Shown: positions 53,153 to 59,874 of the stretch, piece after piece | How the letters are laid out: the number at the start of each line of letters is the position of its first letter | Position numbering within the stretch: position 1 is the stretch's first letter | NCBI RefSeq assembly: GCF_001428805.1 | Contig: NZ_LMIS01000001.1 | Coordinates: forward strand, 2,921,075 to 2,985,074 | Reading direction: 5' to 3' | DNA from: Aeromicrobium sp. Root236 | GTDB lineage: Bacteria; Actinomycetota; Actinomycetes; Propionibacteriales; Nocardioidaceae | DNA length: 64,000 nt | Notes under the pieces: model-generated | Told to the model about the DNA's origin: nothing | Seen by the model: the letters and a program-made list of their open reading frames with translations, nothing else | The model's database searches: none | Translations under genes and position numbers: made by a program

Positions 53153-53635
53153 CTACGACTCGGCCGGGACGGTGATGCTGGCGACCGTGAACGTCCCGCA
53201 CCCCTCACCGTTGGGCTCGTAGCTGCGCGCCGTGGCGGTGGAGGTGAATGTCCGGGTCGCTCCGGCCTGCGTCACCGTCAGCGTGACCGTCAGTCGGCCC
53301 GGCGGCAGGTCCGGGACGTCCGCGGTCGCGGACAGGTCGCGCCGGCTGAGGATCCGGCGGCACCGGGTCTGGCCGTCCGTCGTGGTGCAGTCCTGCAGGA
53401 ACCGCAGCTTGGCGGTCTTGCAGCCATCCTTGCCGCACACCTTCGCCTGGCCGGTGGCCGGGATCGTCGGATCGCTGCCCAGGAGGTGAATGCTGACCGA
53501 CGGACCGGGCCCGGCCAGCGTGCAGATCGTGGAGCTCTGGGCGAGCGTGGCCACGTACACGGCCGCCGCGACGAGGACCACCACGAGCTCGGCTCCGGCC
53601 CAGCCCAGCCCCTTCTCGCGCGCGCCGACCTTCAC
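53153..53635 (-). CDS. hypothetical membrane-anchored protein with four or more Cys
   Basis: A 160-residue protein: basic N-terminus, one helix (about 15-35), then an exported Cys-containing domain ([45 protein letters not shown]) likely held by disulfides, with a beta-rich second half. Not recognised. GTG start overlaps the stop of the serine hydrolase gene (GTGA), so they form an operon. Confidence 0.7.
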   Translation of the reverse strand: MKVGAREKGLGWAGAELVVVLVAAAVYVATLAQSSTICTLAGPGPSVSIHLLGSDPTIPATGQAKVCGKDGCKTAKLRFLQDCTTTDGQTRCRRILSRRDLSATADVPDLPPGRLTVTLTVTQAGATRTFTSTATARSYEPNGEGCGTFTVASITVPAES

Positions 53636-54708
53636 AGCAGTTTCTCGATCTGGTGCCACACCGCGTCGACGCGGTCGTGGGTCGCCAGGCCGCGGGTGAC
53701 GTACGCGCAGGAGTAGCCCTTCGCGGTCGACACCCAGGCGGACGAGCCGCCGATGCCGCCCATGCCGATCTCGACGTCGTCGCGCTGGAAGCCGAACGTC
53801 CACGACACCTCGCGGTCGAGCACGAGGTCGTGACCGGCCGCCTGCACCGAGGTGTACTCCCGCAGCAGCTCGGGCCCGATCCGCTGGGCAACCGGGCCGT
53901 CGGGGTCGAGCAGGCCGGCGTAGAACCCGGCGAGCGCCGACGCCGTGGCGTGCAGCCCGATCGCGGGGAACCAGTCCGTACGCCAGCGGTCGCTGTTGAC
54001 CAGGTCGACGTCGAGCGGACCTGTTGGTCGGTCGAGGGAGGCGGTCAGTGCGTCGTTCGGGCTGGTGAGGTAGCCGTCGGCCCAGCCGGGGTCGAGGTAC
54101 GCCAGGTCGGCGACGCGCGGCAGGTCGGCGTCTTGCACGGAGAGGTGCAGGTCCCAGTCGTACGTCGTGGCGAGGCCGGCGAACCTGTCGACCAGACTCT
54201 CGCCGGTCGCCTTCTGCACGACGCCGTGGAGCAGGTGCCCGTACGTCAGTGCGTGCTCGGCGATGCCCTCGCCGGGAGCGTGCAGGGGCACGGCGTCGGC
54301 GAGCGCCTCGACGAGCGCCTCGCCGTCGAGCGGGTCGATCGTCGAGGCCGCCGGCGGGAACGCGTAGAGGCCGGACTGGTGCGACAGCACGTGGCGCAGG
54401 GTCGTGGTGCCCTTGCCGTGCGAGGCAAACGCCGGCCAGACGTCGGCGATCGGCTGGTCGAGCCCGATCGCACCGTCGGCCACCGCGGTGAGGGCGGCAA
54501 GAGCGGCGAACGGCTTCGCCACCGAGTACGTGTGGACCAACGTGTCGACCTGCCACCGGTCGCCGCTGTCGTTGCGGGTGCCGACCGCGAGGTCGAGCAC
54601 CTGCTCGCGGCCGTGCCACACCGAGACGCCGGCGCCGATCTCGTCTCCGGAGTCGACGGATCGCTGCACGAGGTCGACGACCGACGACCAGTCGGGCTCA
54701 CGAAGCAT
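53632..54708 (-). CDS. serine hydrolase, beta-lactamase/class C esterase family
   Basis: A 358-residue cytoplasmic serine hydrolase with S-x-x-K (TYSVAKPF, about 61-64), a Tyr motif LTYGHLLHGVV where Y-x-N would be, and the C-terminal GMGGIGGSSAWVS in place of KTG. This is the EstB-like group, often esterases rather than lactamases. No signal peptide. ATG at 54708 is chosen; an in-frame ATG at 54729 is possible. Confidence 0.85.
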   Translation of the reverse strand: MLREPDWSSVVDLVQRSVDSGDEIGAGVSVWHGREQVLDLAVGTRNDSGDRWQVDTLVHTYSVAKPFAALAALTAVADGAIGLDQPIADVWPAFASHGKGTTTLRHVLSHQSGLYAFPPAASTIDPLDGEALVEALADAVPLHAPGEGIAEHALTYGHLLHGVVQKATGESLVDRFAGLATTYDWDLHLSVQDADLPRVADLAYLDPGWADGYLTSPNDALTASLDRPTGPLDVDLVNSDRWRTDWFPAIGLHATASALAGFYAGLLDPDGPVAQRIGPELLREYTSVQAAGHDLVLDREVSWTFGFQRDDVEIGMGGIGGSSAWVSTAKGYSCAYVTRGLATHDRVDAVWHQIEKLL

Positions 54709-54757
54709 GGCGACACAGTGCCATGTCACACACCGCGCGGGGGTGGAGTTGGCGCAT

Positions 54758-54763
54758 TAGGCT
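54758..54763 (+). promoter_or_regulatory. -10 box for a leaderless transcript
   Basis: TAGGCT ends 6 bases before the ATG at 54770. The -35 is weak. Confidence 0.4.
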
Positions 54764-54769
54764 CGAGGC

Positions 54770-55090
54770 ATGGCCGAGATCCACACGCCGGACGAGCCCG
54801 ACTCCGTGGCGGACCGCCCGATCGGCACCCGCTCGTTCATCTACGGGACCAAGACGCTCGCGACCGCGGTGGTGGCGCTGATCCTCACCATCGTCAACGG
54901 CGGTGACACCCAGCCGGCGTTCTGGGTCCTGGTGTCCGCGGGCGTGCTCGGCGTGATGTTCAGCCTCATCGAGCGCACGACCACCCGTGGAGCCGAGGTG
55001 GTCAGCCATCGCCGGGTCAACCTCGACGTGCTCGGCACGGTCCTGCTCGCAGTGGTGGTGAACCTCGTCGTCCACGTCGCCCAGCGTTGA
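54770..55090 (+). CDS. uncharacterised three-helix membrane protein
   Basis: A 106-residue protein: acidic N-terminus (about 1-22), then hydrophobic segments at about 27-43, 49-66 and 84-103. No family recognised. It ends two bases from the end of the opposing GNAT gene. Confidence 0.7.
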   Translation: MAEIHTPDEPDSVADRPIGTRSFIYGTKTLATAVVALILTIVNGGDTQPAFWVLVSAGVLGVMFSLIERTTTRGAEVVSHRRVNLDVLGTVLLAVVVNLVVHVAQR

Positions 55091-55091
55091 G

Positions 55092-55538
55092 TCAGGGCAG
55101 CGGCTTCTCGTAGTGCTTGTAGACGGTGTCGGCCTGGTAGCCGCTGCGGTCGTAGACAGCCTGCGCGCGAAGGTTGGTGTGCGCGGTCGACAGCTCGATC
55201 GCGATCGCGCCGGCGTCGACGGCCAAGGTCGCCGCGGTGTCGAGCAGCGCGTCGACGGCGCCCGTGCCGCGTGCCTCCTCTGAGACGTACAGGTCGTTGA
55301 GGATCCAGATCGGGGCCAGTCGGGTCGACGAGAACGCGGGGTAGATCTGGCTGAAACCGACCGCCACGCCGTCGTCGTCCTGCGCGATCAGCACGATCGA
55401 CTCGTCGCGCGCCAGCCGGCTGGCCAGGAACGACGCCGAAGCATCCAGGTCGTACGGCTCGCCGTAGAACTCGCGGTACGCCGCGAAGAGGGGAGCGGCC
55501 TGGGAGACGTCGAAGAGCTGCGCGCGGATGACCTTCAC
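55092..55538 (-). CDS. GNAT-family N-acetyltransferase
   Basis: A 148-residue single-domain acetyltransferase. Motif A reads LYVSEEARGTGAVDALLDTAATLA (about 87-110), with the R/Q-x-x-G-x-G/A loop slightly altered (RGTGAV). The C-terminal segment NLRAQAVYDRSGYQADTVYKHYEKPL fits the family. Substrate unknown. Confidence 0.88.
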   Translation of the reverse strand: MKVIRAQLFDVSQAAPLFAAYREFYGEPYDLDASASFLASRLARDESIVLIAQDDDGVAVGFSQIYPAFSSTRLAPIWILNDLYVSEEARGTGAVDALLDTAATLAVDAGAIAIELSTAHTNLRAQAVYDRSGYQADTVYKHYEKPLP

Positions 55539-55679
55539 CGGAACAGGGTCCCACGGACCTGCGCCCGGCGACCGGATAACGCCTGAGCGCTCAGGTCGTT
55601 GGTGCCGGTAGAGATGTCTACGCGGTGCGCCTCGGGGGCGTGGGGCGGCGTACGTGCGTGGCCCCGATCAGGAGGCACC

Positions 55680-55928
55680 ATGGACGAGGCACTTCGCGAC
55701 TACGCACGGGGCCTGGCGATCGTCGCCGCGCTGGTCCTCATCGCCCTGGCCTTCGTCATCAACCCCATGCCGTGGTCGCCCTTGGGCCAGACGACGGACC
55801 ACGACGGGCGTTCGGGCACCAACGGAGCACCGTCGATCGACCTCTCACACTTCGACATCCCTGACGGCTGGGCTCCGGGGGAGGGCGTCCGGCTCGTCAT
55901 GCCGGGCGCGCCGGCCTCGAGCACCTGA
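55680..55928 (+). CDS. small single-pass membrane protein
   Basis: An 82-residue protein: a helix at about 11-29 (GLAIVAALVLIALAFVINP), then an acidic, Gly/Pro-rich soluble tail. AGGAGG is 4 bases before the ATG, strong support that it is translated. Not recognised. Confidence 0.65.
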   Translation: MDEALRDYARGLAIVAALVLIALAFVINPMPWSPLGQTTDHDGRSGTNGAPSIDLSHFDIPDGWAPGEGVRLVMPGAPASST

Positions 55929-55931
55929 TCG

Positions 55932-56339
55932 CTATCGGCAGAGTGTGCGTACGACCTGCAGGCCCTCCGGCGTACCCGGCCAGTGCCGTTCGAGCGCCTC
56001 GGGACCGGCGGCGCGTACGACTGAGCGGAGCACCAGCGCGACGATGACGATGTCGTCGGCGTAGCCCAGGACCGGGATGAAGTCGGGGACCAGGTCGATC
56101 GGCACCGCGAGGTAGCCGAGGAGCAGGACCAGGCGTACGCGAATCCCGCGCGGGAGGCCCCGGTCGCCCGCCAGGCGCTTGACGAGTCGTAGCAGGTCGG
56201 GCACGAGCCGCGCCGCGTCCCGCACGGTCAGCTCGTCGGGCTTCACGCGCCAGAGGATCGCCAGCATCGCCAGCCAGATGACCAGGAGGCTGGCCACGCA
56301 GACGCCTGCGATCCCCACCCAGTTCGGCACGCTTCGCAT
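55932..56339 (-). CDS. YkvA-like DUF1232 membrane protein
   Basis: A 135-residue protein with an N-terminal helix (about 8-30) and a DUF1232 domain: RLVLLLGYLAVPIDLVPDFIPVLGYADDIVIVALVLR, the family's diagnostic P-I-D-L-(I/V)-P-D-F-I-P stretch. Function unknown. Confidence 0.88.
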   Translation of the reverse strand: MRSVPNWVGIAGVCVASLLVIWLAMLAILWRVKPDELTVRDAARLVPDLLRLVKRLAGDRGLPRGIRVRLVLLLGYLAVPIDLVPDFIPVLGYADDIVIVALVLRSVVRAAGPEALERHWPGTPEGLQVVRTLCR

Positions 56340-56392
56340 CCTGTCACTCCTTGAGCCCAGGTGCGCCGTCGAGAGGGCCGAGGGGCCGGGCG

Positions 56393-56432
56393 ATTAATTC
56401 GCTTGGAGGAATCGTCGGTCAGCCCCTACCGT
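56393..56432 (+). promoter_or_regulatory. probable WhiB7-dependent promoter of whiB7
   Basis: An AT-rich block, ATTAATT (56393-56399), sits 3 bases before a -35-like TTGGAG (56403-56408), with TACCGT (56427-56432) as -10 after 18 bases. WhiB7-activated promoters have an AT-rich motif about 3 bp upstream of the -35, bound by the AT-hook. The predicted start is near 56439, giving a leader of about 410 bases. Confidence 0.55.
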
Positions 56433-56476
56433 TGATCCAGAGGGCACCGACGCCCCCGACATGAGAGGCACCACCG

Positions 56477-56638
56477 ATGAGTACGTATCGCAGCCATGAC
56501 GGCGCGACCGGCCTGACCGCCGATCGTGCGCTTCGTGCGCTTCGTGCTGCCATGCCGAAGCGATTCGGATCCGCTGCCTTGGCGACGAATGAGGGCTGCC
56601 ACGCGCGGCTGTCGTTCGTCCAGGAGCTGCCCATGTAG
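56477..56638 (+). CDS. upstream ORF in the whiB7 leader
   Basis: A 53-codon frame (begins MSTYRSHDGATGL, ends FVQELPM) with GAGAGG upstream, ending 22 bases before the attenuator stem. It is rich in Arg/Ala/Leu and has no known family. Position matches the leader peptides whose slowed translation under ribosome-targeting antibiotics switches on whiB7 in mycobacteria and Streptomyces. A small hairpin, GGTGC/GCACC (56638-56652), starts at its stop codon and may belong to the antiterminating fold. Confidence 0.55.
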   Translation: MSTYRSHDGATGLTADRALRALRAAMPKRFGSAALATNEGCHARLSFVQELPM

Positions 56639-56660
56639 GTGCCTTTCGCACCCGTCATGC

Positions 56661-56704
56661 GGGCCGTTCCAGCGAGGCAGACACCTCCTTGGGGCGGCCC
56701 TTTT
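56661..56704 (+). terminator. Rho-independent attenuator in the whiB7 leader
   Basis: GGGCCGTTCC (56661-56670) pairs with GGGGCGGCCC (56691-56700), with two G-U pairs, and an inner GAGG/CCTC (56674-56677, 56684-56687) extends it. TTTT (56701-56704) follows. This is a textbook terminator inside a leader, 147 bases before the whiB7 ATG. Confidence 0.8.
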
Positions 56705-56850
56705 GCATGTCCAGATACAGGTGCCGAGAGAAGCGCCGATGCGGGTGTCAGGCGACGCCACGGGTCTCATGAGCCCGACGGTCCACGTTCGACTCGTGGT
56801 CCCGCAACCACTCTTCATCAGACAACACAACAGAAAGGAGGTGACGGCAC

Positions 56851-57168
56851 ATGAAGAAGGTACGGACGGAGGACGCGTACGCGCTGATCCTGAACACCAC
56901 GGCGGTCAACGGTGCGTACGAGCACCCGACGCCGGACGTGGCTTGGGCATGTGCCGGCATCGATCCGGACGTGTTCTTCCCGACCGACGACGACGCCCTC
57001 GCTGTCGCCGTCTCGATCTGTGACGACTGTGCGGTGCGGAACCTGTGCCTCACCATCGCCGTGGCGCGGGCCGAGTCCGGGGTCTGGGGCGGCGCTCTCT
57101 TCGCTGAGGGCGTGCCGCAGAACGGCGTCAAGCGTCGGGGGCGGCCGTCCAAGATGGCCGTTGCCTGA
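56851..57168 (+). CDS. whiB7: WhiB-family regulator WhiB7
   Basis: A 105-residue iron-sulfur regulator. Cys34, Cys57, Cys60 and Cys66 (C-x2-C-x5-C) would hold a 4Fe-4S cluster, GVWGG (77-81) binds the primary sigma factor, and the C-terminal RRGRPSK (95-101) is the AT-hook that marks WhiB7 among WhiB proteins. WhiB7 activates drug-resistance genes under ribosome stress. A near-perfect ribosome site (AAAGGAGGTGA) precedes the ATG. Transcription is probably controlled by the leader attenuator. A tRNA array begins 45 bases after the stop. Confidence 0.9.
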   Translation: MKKVRTEDAYALILNTTAVNGAYEHPTPDVAWACAGIDPDVFFPTDDDALAVAVSICDDCAVRNLCLTIAVARAESGVWGGALFAEGVPQNGVKRRGRPSKMAVA

Positions 57169-57213
57169 CCGTGCTGGCTGCGCGCGACAGGGACTTGTTC
57201 CCAGCAGCCACCT

Positions 57214-57285
57214 GCGCTCGTGGTCCAGGGGACACGACGCCGGCCTACGAAGCCGGAGACGGAGGTTCGATTCCTCCCGAGCGTG
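57214..57285 (+). tRNA. tRNA-Arg (ACG)
   Basis: Acceptor GCGCTCG/CGAGCGT (first pair G-U), D arm with 3-bp stem GTC/GAC, anticodon stem CCGGC/GCCGG with loop CTACGAA (ACG at 57247-57249), and T arm GGAGG-TTCGATT-CCTCC. Discriminator G; CCA not encoded. First of a closely packed array 2 bases from the next tRNA. Confidence 0.8.
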
Positions 57286-57287
57286 CT

Positions 57288-57360
57288 GTGTCCGTGGTGT
57301 AAAGGCAGCACGCCTCCTTGTGACGGAGGCGGTACCGGTTCAATTCCGGTCGGACACCCA
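57288..57360 (+). tRNA. tRNA-His-like (GTG)
   Basis: Acceptor GTGTCCG/CGGACAC, D stem GTG/CAC, anticodon stem CCTCC/GGAGG with loop TTGTGAC (GTG at 57320-57322), and T arm ACCGG-TTCAATT-CCGGT. CCA follows (57358-57360) if C57357 is the His-type discriminator and G57288 is G-1; otherwise the discriminator is C57358. D and anticodon arms are regular. Directly abuts the next tRNA. Confidence 0.75.
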
Positions 57361-57429
57361 GCCTCCAGTAGCGGACCTACCGTCCGGCTTCCGAAGCCGG
57401 GCAGCCTGGTTCGAGTCCAGGTGGGGGCA
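57361..57429 (+). tRNA. tRNA-Arg-like (CCG) with a shortened D region
   Basis: Acceptor GCCTCCA/TGGGGGC (one G-U), anticodon stem CCGGC/GCCGG with loop TTCCGAA (CCG at 57391-57393), and T arm CCTGG-TTCGAGT-CCAGG. Only 16 bases lie between acceptor and anticodon arms (D stem GTAG/CTAC, 5-base loop), so positions 8-9 are missing. Total 69 bases. It may be poorly functional or a mobile-element-type tRNA. Confidence 0.6.
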
Positions 57430-57471
57430 CATTCACCCGATCGACCCATGACTTCGGAAAGGAGGTTGACG

Positions 57472-57918
57472 GTGAGTACTGACGTGGCGCTCCTGAACGC
57501 CTCCTACGAGCGGCTCGGCAGCGTGCCCTTCAAGCACGCCGTCCGCATGCTCTTCCGGGAGGTCGCGACGGTCGAGGAGGGTCGGGTCGATCGCATGATC
57601 GGCCCACATCCGTGGCCGACCGTGATTCGTCTCGTGCGCTATGTCGTGACGACGTGGCTCTACCGCGACGGAGCCTGGTCGCGCTCTAACCTGCTGCGCC
57701 GCGACCGGCACACGTGCGCCTACTGCGGTCGCCGGGCCGAGACTGTCGACCACATCCTGCCCGCCTCGCGGGGAGGTCTGTGGGAGTGGACGAACACCGT
57801 TGCGGCGTGCGGACCCTGCAACCACCGCAAGGGCGACCGCACGCCAGCGGAGGCGCGGATGACGCTGCGGTTCAGTCCCTTCGTTCCGACCCGAGCCCAG
57901 CTCGCCGCCATCGGCTGA
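57472..57918 (+). CDS. HNH endonuclease inside the tRNA array
   Basis: A 148-residue HNH protein: an N-terminal helical region (about 1-75), then RDRHTCAYCGRRAETVDHILPASRGGLWEWTNTVAACGPCNHRKGDRTPAEA. It carries two C-x2-C pairs for structural zinc and the catalytic D-H and N residues. AAGGAGG lies before the GTG at 57472. It sits between tRNA-Arg-CCG and tRNA-Cys on the same strand. Similar nucleases are common in phage and actinobacterial tRNA arrays. Target unknown. Confidence 0.85.
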   Translation: MSTDVALLNASYERLGSVPFKHAVRMLFREVATVEEGRVDRMIGPHPWPTVIRLVRYVVTTWLYRDGAWSRSNLLRRDRHTCAYCGRRAETVDHILPASRGGLWEWTNTVAACGPCNHRKGDRTPAEARMTLRFSPFVPTRAQLAAIG

Positions 57919-57934
57919 GCTCGGGTCGGTGCCC

Positions 57935-58005
57935 GTTCCCGTGGCCGAGTGGAGAGGCAGCGGCCTGCAAAGCCGAAGACGCCGGTTCGAATCCGGCCGG
58001 GAGCT
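57935..58005 (+). tRNA. tRNA-Cys (GCA)
   Basis: Acceptor GTTCCCG/CGGGAGC, anticodon stem CGGC/GCCG with loop CTGCAAA (GCA at 57967-57969), T arm GCCGG-TTCGAAT-CCGGC, and discriminator T as expected for Cys. 71 bases, 16 bases after the HNH stop. CCA not encoded. Confidence 0.9.
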
Positions 58006-58062
58006 CTGGATCCTTCCCTAGCATGGGTGACGAACCCCTAGCTGCCGCCGTGAGACAGGGCT

Positions 58063-58232
58063 GCGTCTGGTTTCGAGGCTTCGGCCGCTGGCGGCCTCCG
58101 CACCTCAACCAGCGTGGTGCTCGCACCCCCAACGGGATTCGAACCCGTGGCTGCCGCGTATGGGCACAGGGCGGCGTCTGGTTTCGAGGCTTCGGCCGCT
58201 GGCGGCCTCCGCACCTCAACCAGCGTGGTGCT
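58063..58232. repeat. two 59-bp direct repeats carrying a GGTTTCGAGG...CACCTCAACC palindrome, with a broken tRNA-Glu
   Basis: Copies at 58063-58121 and 58174-58232 (111-bp offset) are identical. Each holds a hairpin (GGTTTCGAGG against CACCTCAACC), the shape of dispersed GGTT/AACC palindromes of Nocardioidaceae. Between them, 58123-58149 repeats 27 bases of the tRNA-Glu 3' end, followed by a decayed middle. Before copy 1, 58031-58062 is a still more decayed tRNA-Glu-like stretch. The 244 bases between tRNA-Cys and tRNA-Glu hold no protein gene. Confidence 0.8.
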
Positions 58233-58249
58233 GCTCTTTGGAGCTGTTG

Positions 58250-58325
58250 TGGCACCCCCAACGGGATTCGAACCCGTGCTACCGCCGTGAAAGGGCGGCG
58301 TCCTAGGCCGCTAGACGATGGGGGC
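58250..58325 (-). tRNA. tRNA-Glu (TTC)
   Basis: Acceptor GCCCCCA/TGGGGGT, anticodon stem CCGCC/GGCGG with loop CTTTCAC (TTC), and T arm CACGG-GTTCGAA-TCCCGT region. Discriminator G and CCA encoded (58250-58252). The intact member of a tandem set whose other copies, downstream on its strand, are broken. Confidence 0.93.
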
Positions 58326-58392
58326 CGGAAAACCCGTTCAGCATAGTGGGTGAAGGATGTGCCGCCCAAACCGCATCAGGCAGGATGGAGGC

Positions 58393-58743
58393 ATGATCGA
58401 GGTCAGCGAGGATCGCTTCGCCGAGCTGGTCGAGGCGGCGTTCGACGCGGTGCCGCCCGAGCTCGCGGCGCTGCTCGACAACGTCGTGCTGTTCATCGAG
58501 GACGACGCCCCTGCCGACGATCCGACGCTGCTGGGCTTCTACGACGGCATCCCGCTGACCGAGCGCGACACGTCGTACGGCGGGGTGATGCCCGACCGCA
58601 TCTACGTCTACCGCAACCCGACGCTGGCGATCTGCGACACCGAGGAGGACGTCGTCGAGGAGGTCGGCATCACCGTGGTGCACGAGATCGCCCACCACTT
58701 CGGCATCGAGGACGACCGACTGCACGAGCTGGGCTATGCCTGA
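58393..58743 (+). CDS. zincin-like metallopeptidase family protein
   Basis: A 116-residue protein of the MMP/zincin-like group with [23 protein letters not shown], an H-E-x-x-H zinc motif with a third His (about residues 98-103). N-terminus MIEVSEDRFAELVEAAFDAVPPEL is family-typical. GGAGG lies just before the ATG. Activity not shown in the family as I know it. The pirin gene overlaps its stop by 8 bases. Confidence 0.88.
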   Translation: MIEVSEDRFAELVEAAFDAVPPELAALLDNVVLFIEDDAPADDPTLLGFYDGIPLTERDTSYGGVMPDRIYVYRNPTLAICDTEEDVVEEVGITVVHEIAHHFGIEDDRLHELGYA

Positions 58744-59395
58744 GATCCGCCGCGCCGACAACCGTTTCCGCACCGACGGCGACGGCGTGACCACGTGGCA
58801 CAGCTTCTCGTACGGGCGGCACTACGACCCGGACAACGTCGGCTTCGGCCCGCTCATCGCGATCAACACCGAGCGCATCGATGCGGGGCGCGGCTACGAG
58901 CTGCACCACCACGCCGACGTCGAGATCGTGACCTGGGTGCTCGAGGGCGCGCTGCAGCACGAGGACGGCACGGGCCACCGCGGCATCATCACCCCGGGCA
59001 CCGCGCAGCGGTTGAGCGCCGGCACCGGTGTCCAGCACTCGGAGCAGAACGCGTCGAACGACGAGCCCCTGGTCTTCGTGCAGATGATGCTGAGCTCGGA
59101 CCACGACGCGGAGCCGGAGTACGCGCAGGTCGACGTCGACCCGCGGCCCGGCGAGCTGACCCCGACGGTCGACGTCCACACGTCCGCCGAGCTGTTCGTC
59201 GTACGCCTGACCGCCGGCCAGTCCGTGACGGTCCCCGCCGCCCGCCGCAGCCTCGTGCACGTCACCGAGGGATCACTCGTCGTGGGCGACGCGACGCTCA
59301 CCGAGGGCGATGAGGCCCGGCTGACGGACGAGGGTGAGTACGATCTGAGGGCGTCCAGCGCCGCAACCGCGCTGATCTGGCAACTGCAGAGGTGA
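58736..59395 (+). CDS. pirin-family bicupin protein
   Basis: A 219-residue bicupin. The N-terminal cupin has [41 protein letters not shown] and [11 protein letters not shown], with His/His/His/Glu metal ligands (ELHHHADVE). The C-terminal cupin lacks clear ligands, as in pirins and YhhW-type quercetinases. Overlaps the metallopeptidase gene, and its own stop overlaps aroQ (GTGA). Confidence 0.9.
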   Translation: MPEIRRADNRFRTDGDGVTTWHSFSYGRHYDPDNVGFGPLIAINTERIDAGRGYELHHHADVEIVTWVLEGALQHEDGTGHRGIITPGTAQRLSAGTGVQHSEQNASNDEPLVFVQMMLSSDHDAEPEYAQVDVDPRPGELTPTVDVHTSAELFVVRLTAGQSVTVPAARRSLVHVTEGSLVVGDATLTEGDEARLTDEGEYDLRASSAATALIWQLQR

Positions 59396-59826
59396 CACGG
59401 ATGACGGTCCTCGTCCTCAACGGCCCCAATCTCGGCCGTCTCGGCGTGCGCGAGCCCGACGTCTACGGCACCGCGACGTACGCCGACCTGGTGGCCCGCT
59501 GCGAAGAGGTCGCCAAGGAGTCAGGCGTCGAGGTCGACGTACGCCAGACCGACACCGAGTCCGAGATGATCGGCTGGCTGCACGACGCCGCAGACGCGGG
59601 CTCGCCGGTGATCCTCAACGCCGGCGCCTGGACCCACACCTCGGTCGCCGTCCGTGATGCGGCGAGCCAGCTCAGCGCTCCGCTCGTCGAGGTGCACCTC
59701 AGCAACGTGCACGCCCGCGAGGCGTTCCGCCACACGTCCTACCTCAGCGACATCGCCGCGGCGGTCGTCGTCGGCATGGGCCTGGAGGGCTACGCCGCCG
59801 CGATCAGGTATCTGGCTGTCTCTTAG
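59392..59826 (+). CDS. aroQ: type II 3-dehydroquinate dehydratase
   Basis: A 144-residue type II dehydroquinase of the shikimate pathway. [17 protein letters not shown] holds the catalytic Tyr, [17 protein letters not shown] the substrate loop, and [21 protein letters not shown] the catalytic His. GTG at 59392 overlaps the pirin stop by 4 bases; an in-frame ATG at 59401 would shorten it by three residues. Confidence 0.93.
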   Translation: MTRMTVLVLNGPNLGRLGVREPDVYGTATYADLVARCEEVAKESGVEVDVRQTDTESEMIGWLHDAADAGSPVILNAGAWTHTSVAVRDAASQLSAPLVEVHLSNVHAREAFRHTSYLSDIAAAVVVGMGLEGYAAAIRYLAVS

Positions 59827-59861
59827 GGCGACCTACGACGCGCGATGTCGTCGACCGGGTC

Positions 59862-59867
59862 TAACCT
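59862..59867 (+). promoter_or_regulatory. -10 box for a leaderless tmsA-like transcript
   Basis: TAACCT ends 7 bases before the GTG at 59875. There is no ribosome site. It favours this start over an ATG at 59845 in the same frame. Confidence 0.45.
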
Positions 59868-59874
59868 GAAACAC

